Positions 22,753-34,375 of a stretch of DNA of 64,000 nucleotides are shown here, in pieces (the first letter of the stretch is position 1; every line of letters begins with the position of its first letter). The stretch lies in the NCBI GenBank assembly GCA_025449115.1, contig JAHLKC010000010.1, positions 248,001-312,000 of the forward strand. Reading direction: 5' to 3'. The DNA is from Chytridium lagenaria (taxonomy: Eukaryota > Chytridiomycota > Chytridiomycetes > Chytridiales > Chytridiaceae). Both the position numbers and the translations under genes were made by a program. A model generated the notes under the pieces. The model was not told where the DNA came from and did no database searches. It worked only from the letters and a program-made list of their open reading frames with translations.

Positions 22753-25700
22753 ATGTCGGAGTTTCCAAAGAGCTGCCGCTCACCTGTGATTTTTTCAAGT
22801 CCGAAACCGCGCACATCTGAACAAGGTGGGCATCGTTCATCGTCAGTGGGTGTCAGCGCTTTGGTGGGGAACGATCCGAAGCGGAAGCCAAGTGATCCAA
22901 GCAACCACACAAGCCCATTCTCAACATCTCGTCTCCAGTGATCCAAGAGCCGTTTTCGTTTTTTTCAAGTTCACTTCTCATCAATGACTAAAAACAACGG
23001 AGCTCGTCGTCGCCCTTATCCCCTAGAGAGATGATGAAAACTTCCTCCCCTCCTTTATCAACGTCCCGTCCAACTCCTCTTACAGTGTGTATCTCGACCA
23101 CAAGCCCGTTTCCTGGATTCAATATCCCTAAACTCGGCGTTTAACCCTAACCCGACGAGTACTGGAAAATGCTCCTACCTAAAAGTGGAATCATCTTGGA
23201 TCCACAACGTTTGTCGCTGGCGGTGACTTGTACGGATACCTTGAAGTCGAGTGTTATCACAAGAGCATGGTTCGGCTTGGTGAGATCGCCGTGGAGTTGG
23301 ATGGACTTGAAGGTATGGTTTATTGCACACCACTTTTCACTGATGTTGTAGAGTTGAACATTCGTGGGGAATCGTTTAGTCGAAGTTGCTTGTCTCTCAA
23401 GCATGTTTTTCAGGAAGGAATACACCCCCTCGCATGCGGTGAAGGACCCAGTGAGAATGGATTTCGACTCGCCAAAAAACGAAAAGACCACGTTTTCGTT
23501 CGTTTTCAAGCTCCCAGAAAACACTCCCCAGTTCGTTCAAGTTCCAGACAGCGAGTATTCGTTACTCTTGTCACTGGGTTGGGGATTTATTAAAACAATT
23601 TATATTAACGTTGGCTTTTGTGCTTTTTTTTGTCGCAGAGTTGTGCAGTTCTTGTATCAGTATCGTCATGATTCTATGTTCAAGGTCAAAGAGGCTACGG
23701 CTTGGATAACCGTCGTGAACCCAATCCGACCCTTCCGAACCCCGCGACAGCCGTTTTTGTCGAGAATATGGAGACTTTCCCATCGGACTTTTGGGGAGCA
23801 GGAACGTCGATTGAGATGAGAGCTAGTCTTCCTAGGAGACGGTTTGCATTGGAGAGTCGATGCAGGTGACTTGACGTTCGAAACAATCTTCGACGAAAGG
23901 TGAGTTGATATTTGCAACTTTACCATGACGAAAAACGTGATATTAATTATTTGATAGATTCAAGGTATAAAGCTAGTTTTGAATCAGAAGATGGTATCCT
24001 GAGAGGGACCGAAGCCAAGACAACCGGCGTAGTCGAATCACATCTTCGGTTATAAAACAGAAAATCTTTATGGAGCACTCGTTTGAACTGGTGAAAGTAG
24101 AACTATCCGGCTTTCATGGACGTGCCGGTAAAGATTTCGGGATTTTGATTTGGAATTAACGTAACGATATTTAGAACAATATCCTGACGGTGTGAATACA
24201 GACTTGTGCAAATTTCTTGCGGACTTGACGTGCTGTTGAGTATTGGATCTCCGTTGATGTAAGTGATACCGAGGCCGTATGAATTCTTATTCAATTAGGC
24301 TACCTTTGTAAGCTTAAACTCTGTCACGGGTTTTCAGGGATAGTCGTAAGTCGTTCAATAATAGCAGGCTTGAGCCATTAATTTTTTCTAGTCAAAGCCT
24401 TTCCGTCGAACTCCCTATCGAAATATGCAACAGTCTTTCACTGGAAGTGCCTCCAACCGCCAACCCTTCCTTCCGTAGTTGGATTCCGAACTTCCGCCGC
24501 ATCCCCTACATTCCAGCTCGAAAGTTCAACTACGAAATCGGGCGGGGAGATTTGATTTTAGTAAGCTGACGCTTTCTCGATCGCTTTCTCCCGATGGGAC
24601 GATTTCATCGAGAGCGCCAGGAGCTCTGGGACGACATTTACCGTGGTGTGAGGATGAGGAGGATGAGGAGGATTTCATACAGCAAGTTCATCAGAGACCT
24701 CAGAGTGCTGCTAGTATGAGGGAGTTTGAGTATGATTCGGAAAATGAAGAGATACTCTATAGTAATGAGCATGAGGGTAAGGGAACTCTTTAGTTTAAAT
24801 TTCGCCTTTTTATCTTTAATCCACAGACTGACTCTAACCCGCTTACTCTACTCAATACAGCCCCTTCACCTGTGTCTACAAAAGGAACTCCTCGAAATTT
24901 GTTGGATCTTCGAATGACCCCTAACAGCGATATTCTCAACGAGATTGCACCCTTAATTCCAGGTCTTCAAAACATCGACTTCAACCACAGGGCTCAGGCC
25001 GGAGCACCTCAACCCTTGTTCCGCGACCGCGTTCAATTTGATCACACCCCAAGCCCTCATCAGAGAAGAGAAATGTCACCAAGTCCTCCACCCCATGGTC
25101 GATCAAAATCGCCTCCGGTCATGCCGCGTCCAAAAAACTATATCTCTCGGTATGCCTCAAGAAGCCCAACGCCGAGAGAAGCTCCCAAGCATCCATCTCC
25201 GCCTCAAAGTGACTTTACGAATGTAGCGCATGGAATGTCGAGCCCGATTGATATATCAGACGGTCGTGGAAATCGTCACTATGAAGAGATGAAGGCGCTG
25301 CAGGGAACTCGCGAATTAGATCACCAGTTTGGATACTTCAATTATTCGCCCCGGCTCGTGAAGGGAGGGGCAGGAGCAGCGCACCAGTATCACCTGTAGA
25401 ACTTCAAGAGCATGGATCGCCACAGCCTCCACCAAAGTCACCGAAACTAACTCTCCCCGCATTCAGAAAACTTCAAATGTCGTAAGTATATCCTCTGTAC
25501 CCAAGTTGCTCAATCTTATCCATCTCTGACTTTTCCTCTTATTTCATGCAGCGAAATCGATGTATTGTCACCTTTTGAAGCCTGTGGATGGAGGGCGCGG
25601 GAATGTGGATCATCACAACGAAGTCAATTGCTTTGGATCGTCAAAAGGTGTTTTGCGAATGGCCATTCTAATTTACTCCTTTGTTTCATTGCGCTCTAAC

Positions 25701-26532
25701 CTTTCATTTCAGGTAGTAAATCGGAGAGCAAGCGAGAATTTTCGCCACCGCCAAATCCAAAGTCTCCACGCTTGCAACCAACTGCGGGTTAGTGTGTATA
25801 AACGTGTTTTTACTTTCAAATGAGCCATACTTTTTAATGTTCCCACTGACCTTGCTTTAATTTTCAAATAGGCCATATATTCGATAGGAAAAGAGAGATG
25901 TCACCGCCACCGAATCCGAAGTCCCCACGCTTACAACCCACAACACGTATGTTATATTTTTATTTCTTAGATTATTCTCTTGACGCTTCTCTTATGTTTG
26001 GTAATGATCCCTTCTTGCTTGTTTTTAATTGTGCTTTCTTTGCAATAAGGCCACGTCTTTGAAAGACAAAGAGAGATTTCGCCACCACCAAATCCCAAGT
26101 CTCCTCGATTGCAACCAGTGACATGTAAGTTCTTGTATTTACTCTATTTTTTGATGCAAATGCACATTCTCTAATTTTCCCATAGTCTACGAGCAATCTG
26201 GAAGCAACGCAGGTGCTGGAGTGACCCATTTTGACCGAGTTTCTTCGATCCCACTTCCCGAAGAGACGCGCCGAGATCAAAAATTACAGACTCGTCAAGG
26301 TCGAGGCTTACCAACCCCGCCTACCCATAAAGAGTGTGAACCGAGATCCGTTCCGACAAAAGATAAGATCAATTCATCCAATTCTGGAGAATCTTCGTTG
26401 AACGAGACTCGAGGCGTTCCCCGGTATCGCCAAAGATACCCGTGTCATTATCAAAATGTAAGCCGAGTTTACCTTAATATCAAACACGTTGCTAAATTTA
26501 CCCTAGATCTTAACGCGTCAGCAAATCTGTGA
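22753..26532 (+). CDS. Arrestin-like protein with proline-rich, exon-duplicated tail
   Basis: The fold assignment rests on short blocks. DLYGYLEVECYHKSMVRLGE followed by IAVELDGLE resembles an arrestin-N strand pair. TTFSFVFKLPENTPQF followed by VVQFLYQYRHDSMFKV resembles the F-x-F-x-L-P and V-x-Y-x-L blocks. HSFELVKVELSGFHGRAG and VELPIEICNSLSLEVPP fit arrestin-C. Alpha-arrestins are adaptors for ubiquitin ligases in transporter endocytosis; this role is inferred. The 3' half encodes a disordered Pro/Ser tail with REMSPSPPPHGRSKSPPV and three small phase-1 exons (near 25713, 25872 and 26050), each encoding R-E-(F/M/I)-SPPPNPKSPRLQP. Several frame breaks lie in the first half (for example near 23150, 23210, 23400, 24540). 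The true start and last exon are uncertain. Confidence 0.5.
25713..26130 (+). repeat. Three tandemly duplicated exons (proline-rich module)
   Basis: Exons at about 25713-25788, 25872-25947 and 26050-26127 are preceded by acceptors (ttcag, atag, taag) and followed by gt donors. Each encodes an almost identical module with the shared core SPPPNPKSPRLQP. Each interrupts a codon after its first base, so copies can be added or skipped in frame. Synonymous differences show that duplication is not very recent. Confidence 0.8.
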
Positions 26533-26618
26533 GGTGAACAGGTCTTTCCCTCTACCAATTATTTATTATTTATAACAAAAAATAAAGTGCAGTTGATGCA
26601 AATGCTAGTGATTTCTAA

Positions 26619-27116
26619 TTAATGGATTAACAATCTGAGCCCTCTGCGCGCATCTCTCCATCTTTCCCAAACTTTAGAGCAATCAAAGATAGGCTTTCCC
26701 AGCCGCTCGTTAACTTCATTGTGCACACCGCAGAGCCAATAGTTAAGATCCTTATTGGATTGCAACTTTGGTGGATTCGTTTTAAGCTCTTGACGCAAGT
26801 GTGTAGCGCAATAGCTGCATGGATAGACCTTCGAGAATGCCCTGAAAAAGTTTCGCATCGTCTTCTGCTCCACCTCGGAAGGTTGGTCGGGGTAGTAAGC
26901 AGCCATGGTGTGGAGGAATGTCCAAGTGGCGGCTCCAAGTTCCTGCGAGTCCGGGGGGCAAGGAAACTTGGGCACCTTTGATGTAGCTTCCGTTCCCTGA
27001 GTGCTCTTTTGCTGCTGATCAGATGACTTCTCTTGAAACTTGCTGCTATTCTCCTTTGTGAAGTTTTTAAAGGAGTCGCATACACGGCATGGCTTTCCAT
27101 CAGGTCCCAAAAGCAT
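26619..27116 (-). CDS. ERV1: FAD-linked sulfhydryl oxidase Erv1/ALR
   Basis: It reoxidises Mia40 in the mitochondrial intermembrane space and passes electrons to cytochrome c. A single exon gives 165 residues. The shuttle cysteines are in GKPCRVCDSF near the N-terminus. The FAD-binding helical core begins LGAATWTFLHTMAAYYPDQP. The redox-active YPCSYC motif is followed by ATHLRQEL. Structural features CGVHNEVNERLGKPIFDC close the domain. Size and spacing match yeast Erv1. I chose the Met directly before LLGPDGKPC because the longer open frame (to 27356) would run antisense through the first ArfGAP exon. Confidence 0.93.
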   Translation of the reverse strand: MLLGPDGKPCRVCDSFKNFTKENSSKFQEKSSDQQQKSTQGTEATSKVPKFPCPPDSQELGAATWTFLHTMAAYYPDQPSEVEQKTMRNFFRAFSKVYPCSYCATHLRQELKTNPPKLQSNKDLNYWLCGVHNEVNERLGKPIFDCSKVWERWRDARRGLRLLIH

Positions 27117-27164
27117 CTTCAACGATTTCAAAATTTGACGAACACCTTTTTTTCTGGATAGAGG
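27117..27164. promoter_or_regulatory. 48-bp divergent intergenic region ERV1/ArfGAP
   Basis: Only 48 bp separate the ERV1 start (minus) from the ArfGAP start (plus). A shared promoter is implied. No TATA-like sequence is evident in it. Confidence 0.5.
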
Positions 27165-28817
27165 ATGGCTTCTGAACGGCAGCAAGAGATCATCGCTCTT
27201 GCTGCAGAAAACAAGTGCTTCGACTGCGGAGCTTTTCATCCACAATGGGCATCGGTCACATATGGGATCTTCTTCTGCCTGGACTGCTCGGGGCAACATC
27301 GCGGTCTGGTGAGCAAAGATTAGATCATTCATTTGGGACCTGCTAATGTTGGCCATCCTTTTACCATCTGCTGGTATTCATTCATAGGGAGTCCATGTCA
27401 GTTTTGTGCGATCGGTGACGATGGATAAATGGACCGAGGACCAAGTAAAGCGTATGAAGATGGGAGGGAACGCAAGAGCTTTGGAATTCTTTAGATCTCA
27501 TCCGGGTATATCAGTTTTGACTTTCGTATCTAACCTGTACATGAAGACTTCCGCGACAATATGGGCATCTCAGAGAAATATCAAAGCGAGTTTGCAAAAC
27601 ATTATAGGGATAAGGTGATGACCGTTGCTCTCTGTGACATATGCATTAACATTTTTACCTGCTGTCTTTTCTGTATGACCACAGCTCACAGCTCTTTGTG
27701 AAGGAAGAACATGGACGATGCCAGCACAATCCTCAACTCGAAAAAATATCTCGTCCTCATCCCCAACCACGTCGTCCAGTTCGCTACGAACCTCGCAAAC
27801 TGCTATCTCTTCTTCGCAAGTATCCTCACGATCTGGTGGGTTTTCGGCCGCGAACATTCCTTCGAAAGCTCAAAACGAGGATTTTTTTAATGTAAGATAA
27901 CCGAGAGTGGATTTAACTGAGAAGTAATAGCGGAAAGGTCAAGAAAATAACAGTAGATCCGCTGATCTGCCGCCTTCTCAAGGCGGCCGTTATTCGGGAT
28001 TTGGATCTAACTGTAAGTACCTTTTCAAATGTTTTCATGCGTCGACATTATTGTACGAAAGATATTGAAAGAAATATAGATACACCTCCTCCGCAGTCCG
28101 GACAAAGCAGCGCCGCGGATGCTTTAGTATCGGAAGCTCTAGGGAGCCTTTCTCTTGGCTGGAGCTTTTTGGCATCGAATGCACAAACAGCTATTAGTGT
28201 TCTGGGGACCACTGTATCTAAAGGAGCCGAGCTTGCTGTATCTGGCGCTGAGACATTAGGCCAGCACCTGACGGAAACTGTCATCAAGCCAACTGCAGCT
28301 GCCATACGGGATCCGCAATTTCAAGCCAAAGTGGCGGGCACAATCAGCACAATCGGTTCGCGAGCAACTTACGGTAGTACCAGCGTTAAAACTGTCGGGC
28401 AAGATGACGAGGACGATGACGAGGACTTTGACCGGTGGGGCCGCCCTAAGGCTCGCTATGATGAGGACGTTGCAGCTGGGAATAACTCTGAACGAGCACA
28501 GTCTGGGCAAGGGATCTCACAGAGGAAGAACAGCGATACATGGGATTCTTGGGATGACGATGCATCCTTCGGAAAGAAAAAATCTTCTTCCGACCTGCAA
28601 GCGCGCAATCCACCGCAGCGACTTCAAATGAGATAAATGGACCTGCAGTTTCGTCAAACGGCGATGATTGGGATTGGAATGACAACACCTCGTCAACTAA
28701 ATTCAACGACACAAAAATCTCGAGCATATCTACTTCTAAGGGAAACCTCTCGAAGCGCTCTGCACCTGCCGAAAAAAGCAAGACAACTGGGGAGACGAAG
28801 GATGGGATGATTTTTAA
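27165..28817 (+). CDS. ADP-ribosylation factor GTPase-activating protein (ArfGAP1/Gcs1 type)
   Basis: It stimulates GTP hydrolysis by Arf1 in COPI coat cycling at the Golgi. The catalytic zinc finger reads [17 protein letters not shown], then [19 protein letters not shown] with the arginine finger in HRG, then VRSVTMDKW and [13 protein letters not shown]. After an intron (about 27309-27386) the middle is Ser-rich. A segment with [18 protein letters not shown] and [17 protein letters not shown] resembles an ALPS-type amphipathic region or the central ArfGAP1 segment. The tail has repeated acidic/Trp motifs ([20 protein letters not shown]) and ends GWDDF at 28817 if two frame slips (about 28610 and about 28783) are allowed. 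Without them it stops at 28636. Confidence 0.88.
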
Positions 28818-29654
28818 TGTTAGAAAAGAAAAACTCTTTTTTCTGATTATCCCTATAATATTGATTATAATTTGTGTACGTGAGCAAATGTCTTACCTAT
28901 TGGATAAGGGTAAAATCCTATTTCTTTTGACAAACGTTGGTAAAAAAAAACCCCATTGCAACCAGGCTTCTGGGTCATCCTCACAGGCAGAACTCATATA
29001 TGATGATCTAGACCAAGGGCGGGAAGTACCATGTAATAAACCACCGAGTTGAGGATTGCTCTGAGGTTTTATTCTACGCGGGATGTAGAAGAAAAACATG
29101 TGCAACGCGTAGTGTTTTAGAACTCCTATGCTAAACATAAACACTTACAAGTGAGGAAATTTGGATCAATAAACCAGAGAACTCTGACTATAAATTAATC
29201 ATATCTCGCTCACAGCCCAGAGTTGTTCGCCACGTATCTTCGCTCATACCTTTGCTCGCCTTTGTGGGTGTGACGTGAAGGCATTGAAGATGTTCGCCAC
29301 GGAGAAGAAGCGTTTGAGCAAAACCCTTTGTCTCCAGAAGAAGGATGAGGTGCTTTTGCCAGCTCTTCCTCGAAGGCTTTCTTGGCCCTCCTCTCGGATG
29401 CGGTACCTCCAAGGCTTCGTCCCGTACACCTGGCACCAAAGCCCGTTTCAACAGCTTCAGTTTCCCACACCTTGGGAAGGGCTACGTCACAGGTGACTCC
29501 TACCGCTCAGCGTACTCGTTCTAAGTGCCAGAGGGTTGGGTTCCTGCTATGGCACCTTTTGGAACGTGATGATCTCGCTGCCTCACGAGCTGGCACAGGG
29601 TAACCTCACTCATCACCTGCCTGCAGCGTCGATCACCGGCTTGAGGATCATCAG
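28818..29654. other. Unassigned region before the inverted repeat
   Basis: No recognisable gene. Overlapping open frames on both strands near 29188-29496 have no domain-like sequence and disagree with each other. The composition is more GC-rich than the adjacent intergenic DNA, which may mean degenerate transposon sequence. Confidence 0.4.
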
Positions 29655-29965
29655 AGGTGGAATGTAGCCGACCAAGCCTAAGCTAAAGGACACTGACAAT
29701 GAGGAGGACCCTTAGGCTCCATCGCAGCCTTCTGCTTCAAACAGCTGGATTGCGGCTTCACCAGGCGGCAGGGGGTAGAGGGGTGGGCTGCCATCCAAGA
29801 AGGAGTGAAGGGAGATTACGGCGAGGCCACGCGCGTGAGATAGAGGATGGGGAATCAACTCAATATCAACTACTTAATTCAACAGGTACAAATTAAATCA
29901 AGAAATCTCTCATATTAAAGTAATACACAAAATACAAATAATAATAGACACAACATATGCACACA
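29655..29965 (+). repeat. Left arm of a ~310-bp inverted repeat
   Basis: This stretch is closely similar, on the reverse strand, to 33755-34075. Shared blocks include gaatgtag-cgaccaagcc, ctggattgcg-cttcaccagg, and near-identity from tacaaattaaatcaagaaat through caacatatgcaca. The match is interrupted by small indels, so the arms are not newly made. Confidence 0.8.
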
Positions 29966-30950
29966 CATATAAACGGCACATATGCGCACCACCTCCTTCA
30001 ATAAAAATCCTATAAACGTGGGGAAAATCTATATATAAAAAACCCAAAGGGAAAAGAAGGGAGGATTCAATATGACGTGTAAATATACGTGTCGACATGG
30101 GATAGAACGGAACTCAACGGACTTCGACAAAATGTCCTTATGAGACATGGGCCATGTGAATAATGTAATTCTTCACAATATTCTTTGATTCGGTCTCCTG
30201 ATTCCCGTCAAGACTGCTTGAAAAATTGATGCAACAAGGTACCTCAATCTTTTCAGCTCCTCCCCACCACCGGAGCCAGTAGTATCAACACCAATGGCCA
30301 ACATTATAGCCACCACTTTAGATCTTGTCGGTCAACCATCTCATTCTTTTTGGAGTGACAAGAGGCCAGATTGTGATTGCCAATATTAAACAACATTACC
30401 TTGGTTGACGCTAAAAAAATTGGCAATGGTTCATCATGCATGGCCCCTCTCCAATCTGTGAGAAAGGTAGCTTCAAAACATCAGAGAACTTGGAGAGGAA
30501 CACTGTTGAGTATTTCAATATATTCTGTTAAGCCCTGTAGGTTAGCCCCCGTAGGTTAGCCTTAAATCCAAAACAAAGACAGGACAAGGGAGGTAGAACG
30601 GATGTAGGTTTTTGGGAACAACAGGCAAGGAGTTGGTTGGGGTTAAACCAAGACATAATAATGAGAAGGAAACACAAAACGTAGAAATTAGAGGAGATGA
30701 GAAATGAAATTAAGAAAACGGAAGCAAGCCCTATATACCCTCAGCCTCAGGATTGAACCATATCTAGCCGGGCAACAATCCGTGCACATAAATTAAAGAA
30801 AGAGAGAATTCAGGAAGAACAGTGAGAATACATGAAAGAGTGCTTGTCCTGTAGGGTTGGGTCGGCCGTCTGGTGTGTTGGGGTTCTGTCAAGTAATAGC
30901 TTCGACTAAAAAGAATACAAAGGCTAAGGGAGTGTGGAGTGTGGAGTTGA
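29966..30950. other. Non-coding interior of the inverted-repeat unit
   Basis: I see no credible gene. Short open frames (29910-30098, 30377-30559) lack features. A short duplicated phrase, gtaggttagcc, occurs twice near 30537-30560. Confidence 0.4.
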
Positions 30951-32340
30951 ATATTATGGGGTTAGTTTGGTGGGTTTGCATATTCCGCTATTTGCTGCCA
31001 GTGTTGATTAGTTGCTGCTACTGCCAGAAGTTGTTGGGCGTTGGCGAGTATTCCTGACAGCCATTTGGCTGTCTCTTCAGCCACTGAGTTGTAGAGGATG
31101 TCACAGGTGCGGGTGAGATCAAGGAGAGCTTCGACAACCAAGCGGATTTTAAGAATGTTGGGGGCGGTGTATTTGAGGGAGGAGATGGCAGTATCGAGGA
31201 TAGTGGAGCCTGGGGATATCCAGAAGGTATTTCTAGTAGTACAGAACAATGCGTTAAGAATTGGTCTATATCTATGTCCACGCAAACTTAGTGTGGGAGG
31301 GGCTGGATGTTTGGGAAGATAGGAACAAGGAGAGTGGAGATGTTGGCGCATATGATGGCATGTGAGCAGGATACTTCAATGTTAGGGCTACATTAAGAAG
31401 CATGCCTGGTGCTGGGAGACGGCTCCTAGCTTTGGATGAGGGGTCCTTGGTATAGTCGGGGGAGGAAAGTAGAGGCAGAGATAATGGGGTGTGATTTGCC
31501 GCTTTTAAGGATGGGGAGGAGACGTCCAGTGCGACTGGTGGATTGTTGTTGAAGGGTCTAAGATTAATTTGGTGAAAGGTGTCAAGAAGGTGGGGGGGAA
31601 GGAAGCAGTGAGTTTAGGGGGGCGGCCTACCACCAACACCTGTTGCAGCATAATGAGAGGGTTTTGTTGAATGTGGTGAGTGAAGGTGTAAGGAGGGGCC
31701 ACAGTGGGTTTTTTTGGTGGGATTGAGAGATGAAGGATTGAGGGAGGTCAGGGAGGATGGTGCGGCCGCAATAGGTAGTCACGGCCAGGTGGGTAATATC
31801 GTTGGACTGGTGTAATTGGAAGTAGAAGGAGGCATTGAGAGTGTGGTTACGGGGGGCCATGGTGGGGAGGTTGGAGAGGAGGTGTAGGGTGGAGATGTTG
31901 GTTTTAGAGGAGACACCAAAGAGACATCGGAGAGCGGCATTTTGGACTCGTTGAAGTTGGTCAATGTGTTGTTGTTGTAGTGGTGTAAGGGCGAGGCCAT
32001 TTTCCATGATGGATCTGATAACGGTCTTATAGCTGTTTGGCTTCAAAGGTCTTCTGGAGCATGGACATGAGGGAGATGGGGCGGTAGTTGGCAACATTAG
32101 TATTAGGGCGCTTGCCTTTGTAGATAAGGGCAACCTATCAAATGTTGAATTGTTGGTGGACAGTATGAGCAGTAGATATACACCTTATTTGCATGATTCC
32201 TTTGAGGGTCTGGTCGGAGAACCATGTCTGTTGCTATATTATTGACAACATATGCCATCCCAATGATCAGAGTTGGAGTAGAGGTACGTATGAAGCCCGT
32301 AGATGGATGAGATAATAGAAACAACACATTATAACAGTTA
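30951..32340 (-). pseudogene. Non-LTR (LINE) reverse transcriptase remnant
   Basis: On the minus strand near 32130-32040 the frame reads VALIYKGKRPNTNVANYRPI followed by SLMSMLQKTFEAK. This is the typical start of a LINE reverse-transcriptase domain (K-x...NYRPISL...K..E). Directly downstream it jumps to TPLQQQHIDQLQRVQNAALR and ISTLHLLSNLPTMAPR, which belong to the region after the RT core. The palm with the catalytic Y-x-D-D box is missing, so an internal deletion has removed the active site. Further minus-strand frames to about 30960 (with RTCDILYNSVAEETAKWLSG) may be its 3' end. Non-functional. Confidence 0.65.
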
Positions 32341-33754
32341 TAAGGAGCAGTAACGAGACCTGATACATTCCTTGGAGCGGGATGGAATTCTTTCTTGTAG
32401 CTTTGTACTTAGTTATGAGGTATTTTCTTCTATACACCACTCACTACTAACAATCAGAACAAGAACACAAACCACAGCACACCAAATCCTGACATCTCAA
32501 TGGATGTGTTGATCTCACAGTAAAAACTAGCAGAAGTGGAGGCAGTAAAACAAAGGAATTAAAAAAAGCATAGTTCATTAGATTACACAAATGTTAATTA
32601 TAATTATTTTTTCTACTTTGGGTAATATTGCTGATAATTTTAACTTTTCTTCTTGTTGAAACAGATAAAGTAAGACATAGCCTATAAAGTAAATTTCTGC
32701 TTGTTGATGTGGTGGCGTCTAATTCTAAATAACACAATTTTGGTAATGGTTTGCTTTTTCTTCATTATTTTAGTTGATTGAGACAACATACATATCTTGG
32801 TAATGGGTGGAGATCAGAAACTGAAATAAAGGTTATTGATGTAACAAAGTGCTCTGAGAAAATTACCAGAATTTTGATAAGCTAAACTAAAAATAAAAGA
32901 TAAAACTTTAACCATATTGTAAGGCATTTATTCGCGCATGTGGCTGATTTTACCCTCAAGCATTTGTTCTCTCAAAGCTAGAGATATACGGGTTTTGGCA
33001 AAAACAAATGAATGGACTACTTTTAGTTTGCTAATGGATCACAGAAACAAAGAAAGGCAAGAAAACAAATGCACACCAGCTTGACTATGCTAATGTGTCA
33101 AAACCCTTGTATGTTTTCCCCCCAACCAATATCATTATAAAAAATTATATGTCTTAATCAGTAATTTTAAAGTATAATAAAGCTTTAAGTTCAATGGCAT
33201 TATGGCTAAGTTAAAAACACCAGATGACACCGGCTGTTATATAGATAAGCCTCCAGTATATGATGCAAGATTACCATAAAAATACATATTCAATATTTAA
33301 AACTTCTGCAAACCCTTCCAATCTAGAATCAATGGAATGGCAGAAACTGTGGAATGCACAGAATCAGCAAAATGTCTGTTAAATGCATGAAAGATAAAGA
33401 ATAATAGTGGTAGTCATTATCTTTTTTGACAATTTTCTTGGGTATGTTAGAACAAATAGAGAAGGATAGGACAATAGTTGTACTTCGTCCTAATAAATAA
33501 AGATTAGGAAATGGTGAATGTTTTTATGTTCAAAAAATCCTTTATTTTGAAGATTTATTCACAAAAAAAACACACTTTGTGAAACTCTGTACAACACGTA
33601 CAAAATTGAAGCCTGGAACAAGTCCAAAAACTAAAAAGAGATAGTGAACAGAATTGTCCTAGAAAGGACCTAGAAAAATTAGGCTTGCTCCTATGAGTAG
33701 GAGTAGTGGTGGATAGGGACGCTTGCAAGACAGGAATGGTGTTATTGTTATTAG
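32341..33754. other. AT-rich non-coding interior of the inverted-repeat unit
   Basis: About 1.4 kb with no open frame of note on either strand and frequent stop codons. No repeats recognised. Confidence 0.55.
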
Positions 33755-34075
33755 AATGTGTATGTGCATATGTTGTGTCTATAATTTTTTTTGTATGTAG
33801 TGTATTAATTCAATATGAGAGATTTCTTGATTTAATTTGTACATGTTAAATCAAGTAGTTGATAATGAGTTGATCCCCTATCCTCTATCCCACGCACGTG
33901 GCCTTGCAGCGTGATCCCCCTTTACTCTTAGTTGGATGACAGTTGACCCTCTGCCCCCTTACAGCCTGGTGAAGTCGCAATCCAGCGGTTTGAGACAGAA
34001 GGCCGTAATGGAATCCCTCCTCATTCAAAGTGTCTTTCAGTCAAGGCTTGGTCAGCTACATTCCCCTTCTGGTAT
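33755..34075 (-). repeat. Right arm of the ~310-bp inverted repeat
   Basis: Reverse-complement partner of 29655-29965. The two arms enclose about 3.8 kb, including the LINE remnant. This geometry suits a long-TIR DNA element or two oppositely oriented copies of one repeat; no transposase is visible between them. Confidence 0.8.
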
Positions 34076-34375
34076 AACAACAACAGGCATCTCAATCAAC
34101 GTGTGCAGCATGTCATAAGTTAGCATACCACGTCAACCGCCCTTCCTTCTACAAAAACCTCTCTTGTATCTATAAGAAATATCTATGAAAAACCCAAGAA
34201 CAGAACAGGAACAAGAATTAAGAATAAGGGTACAATGTCTATATAAGTGACGTGTTCATGCCTCCTGGTGAGGTTATCTTATAGTCTCACAGTTTACTGA
34301 CCTCCAACTTCCTTGAGCCTCCCTATTCTTTCATAACCCTAACCTATACGGAATAACTAATAACCTAATAATAAC

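Noticed and set aside
27117..27356. N-terminal extension of the ERV1 frame with several Cys residues
   Set aside because: It is the antisense of the first ArfGAP exon, whose zinc-finger coding is clear. ERV1 homology begins at GKPCRVC just after the chosen Met.
29188..29603. Overlapping frames that might be a small gene
   Set aside because: Three frames on two strands overlap, none has a motif, and the region borders a repeat block.
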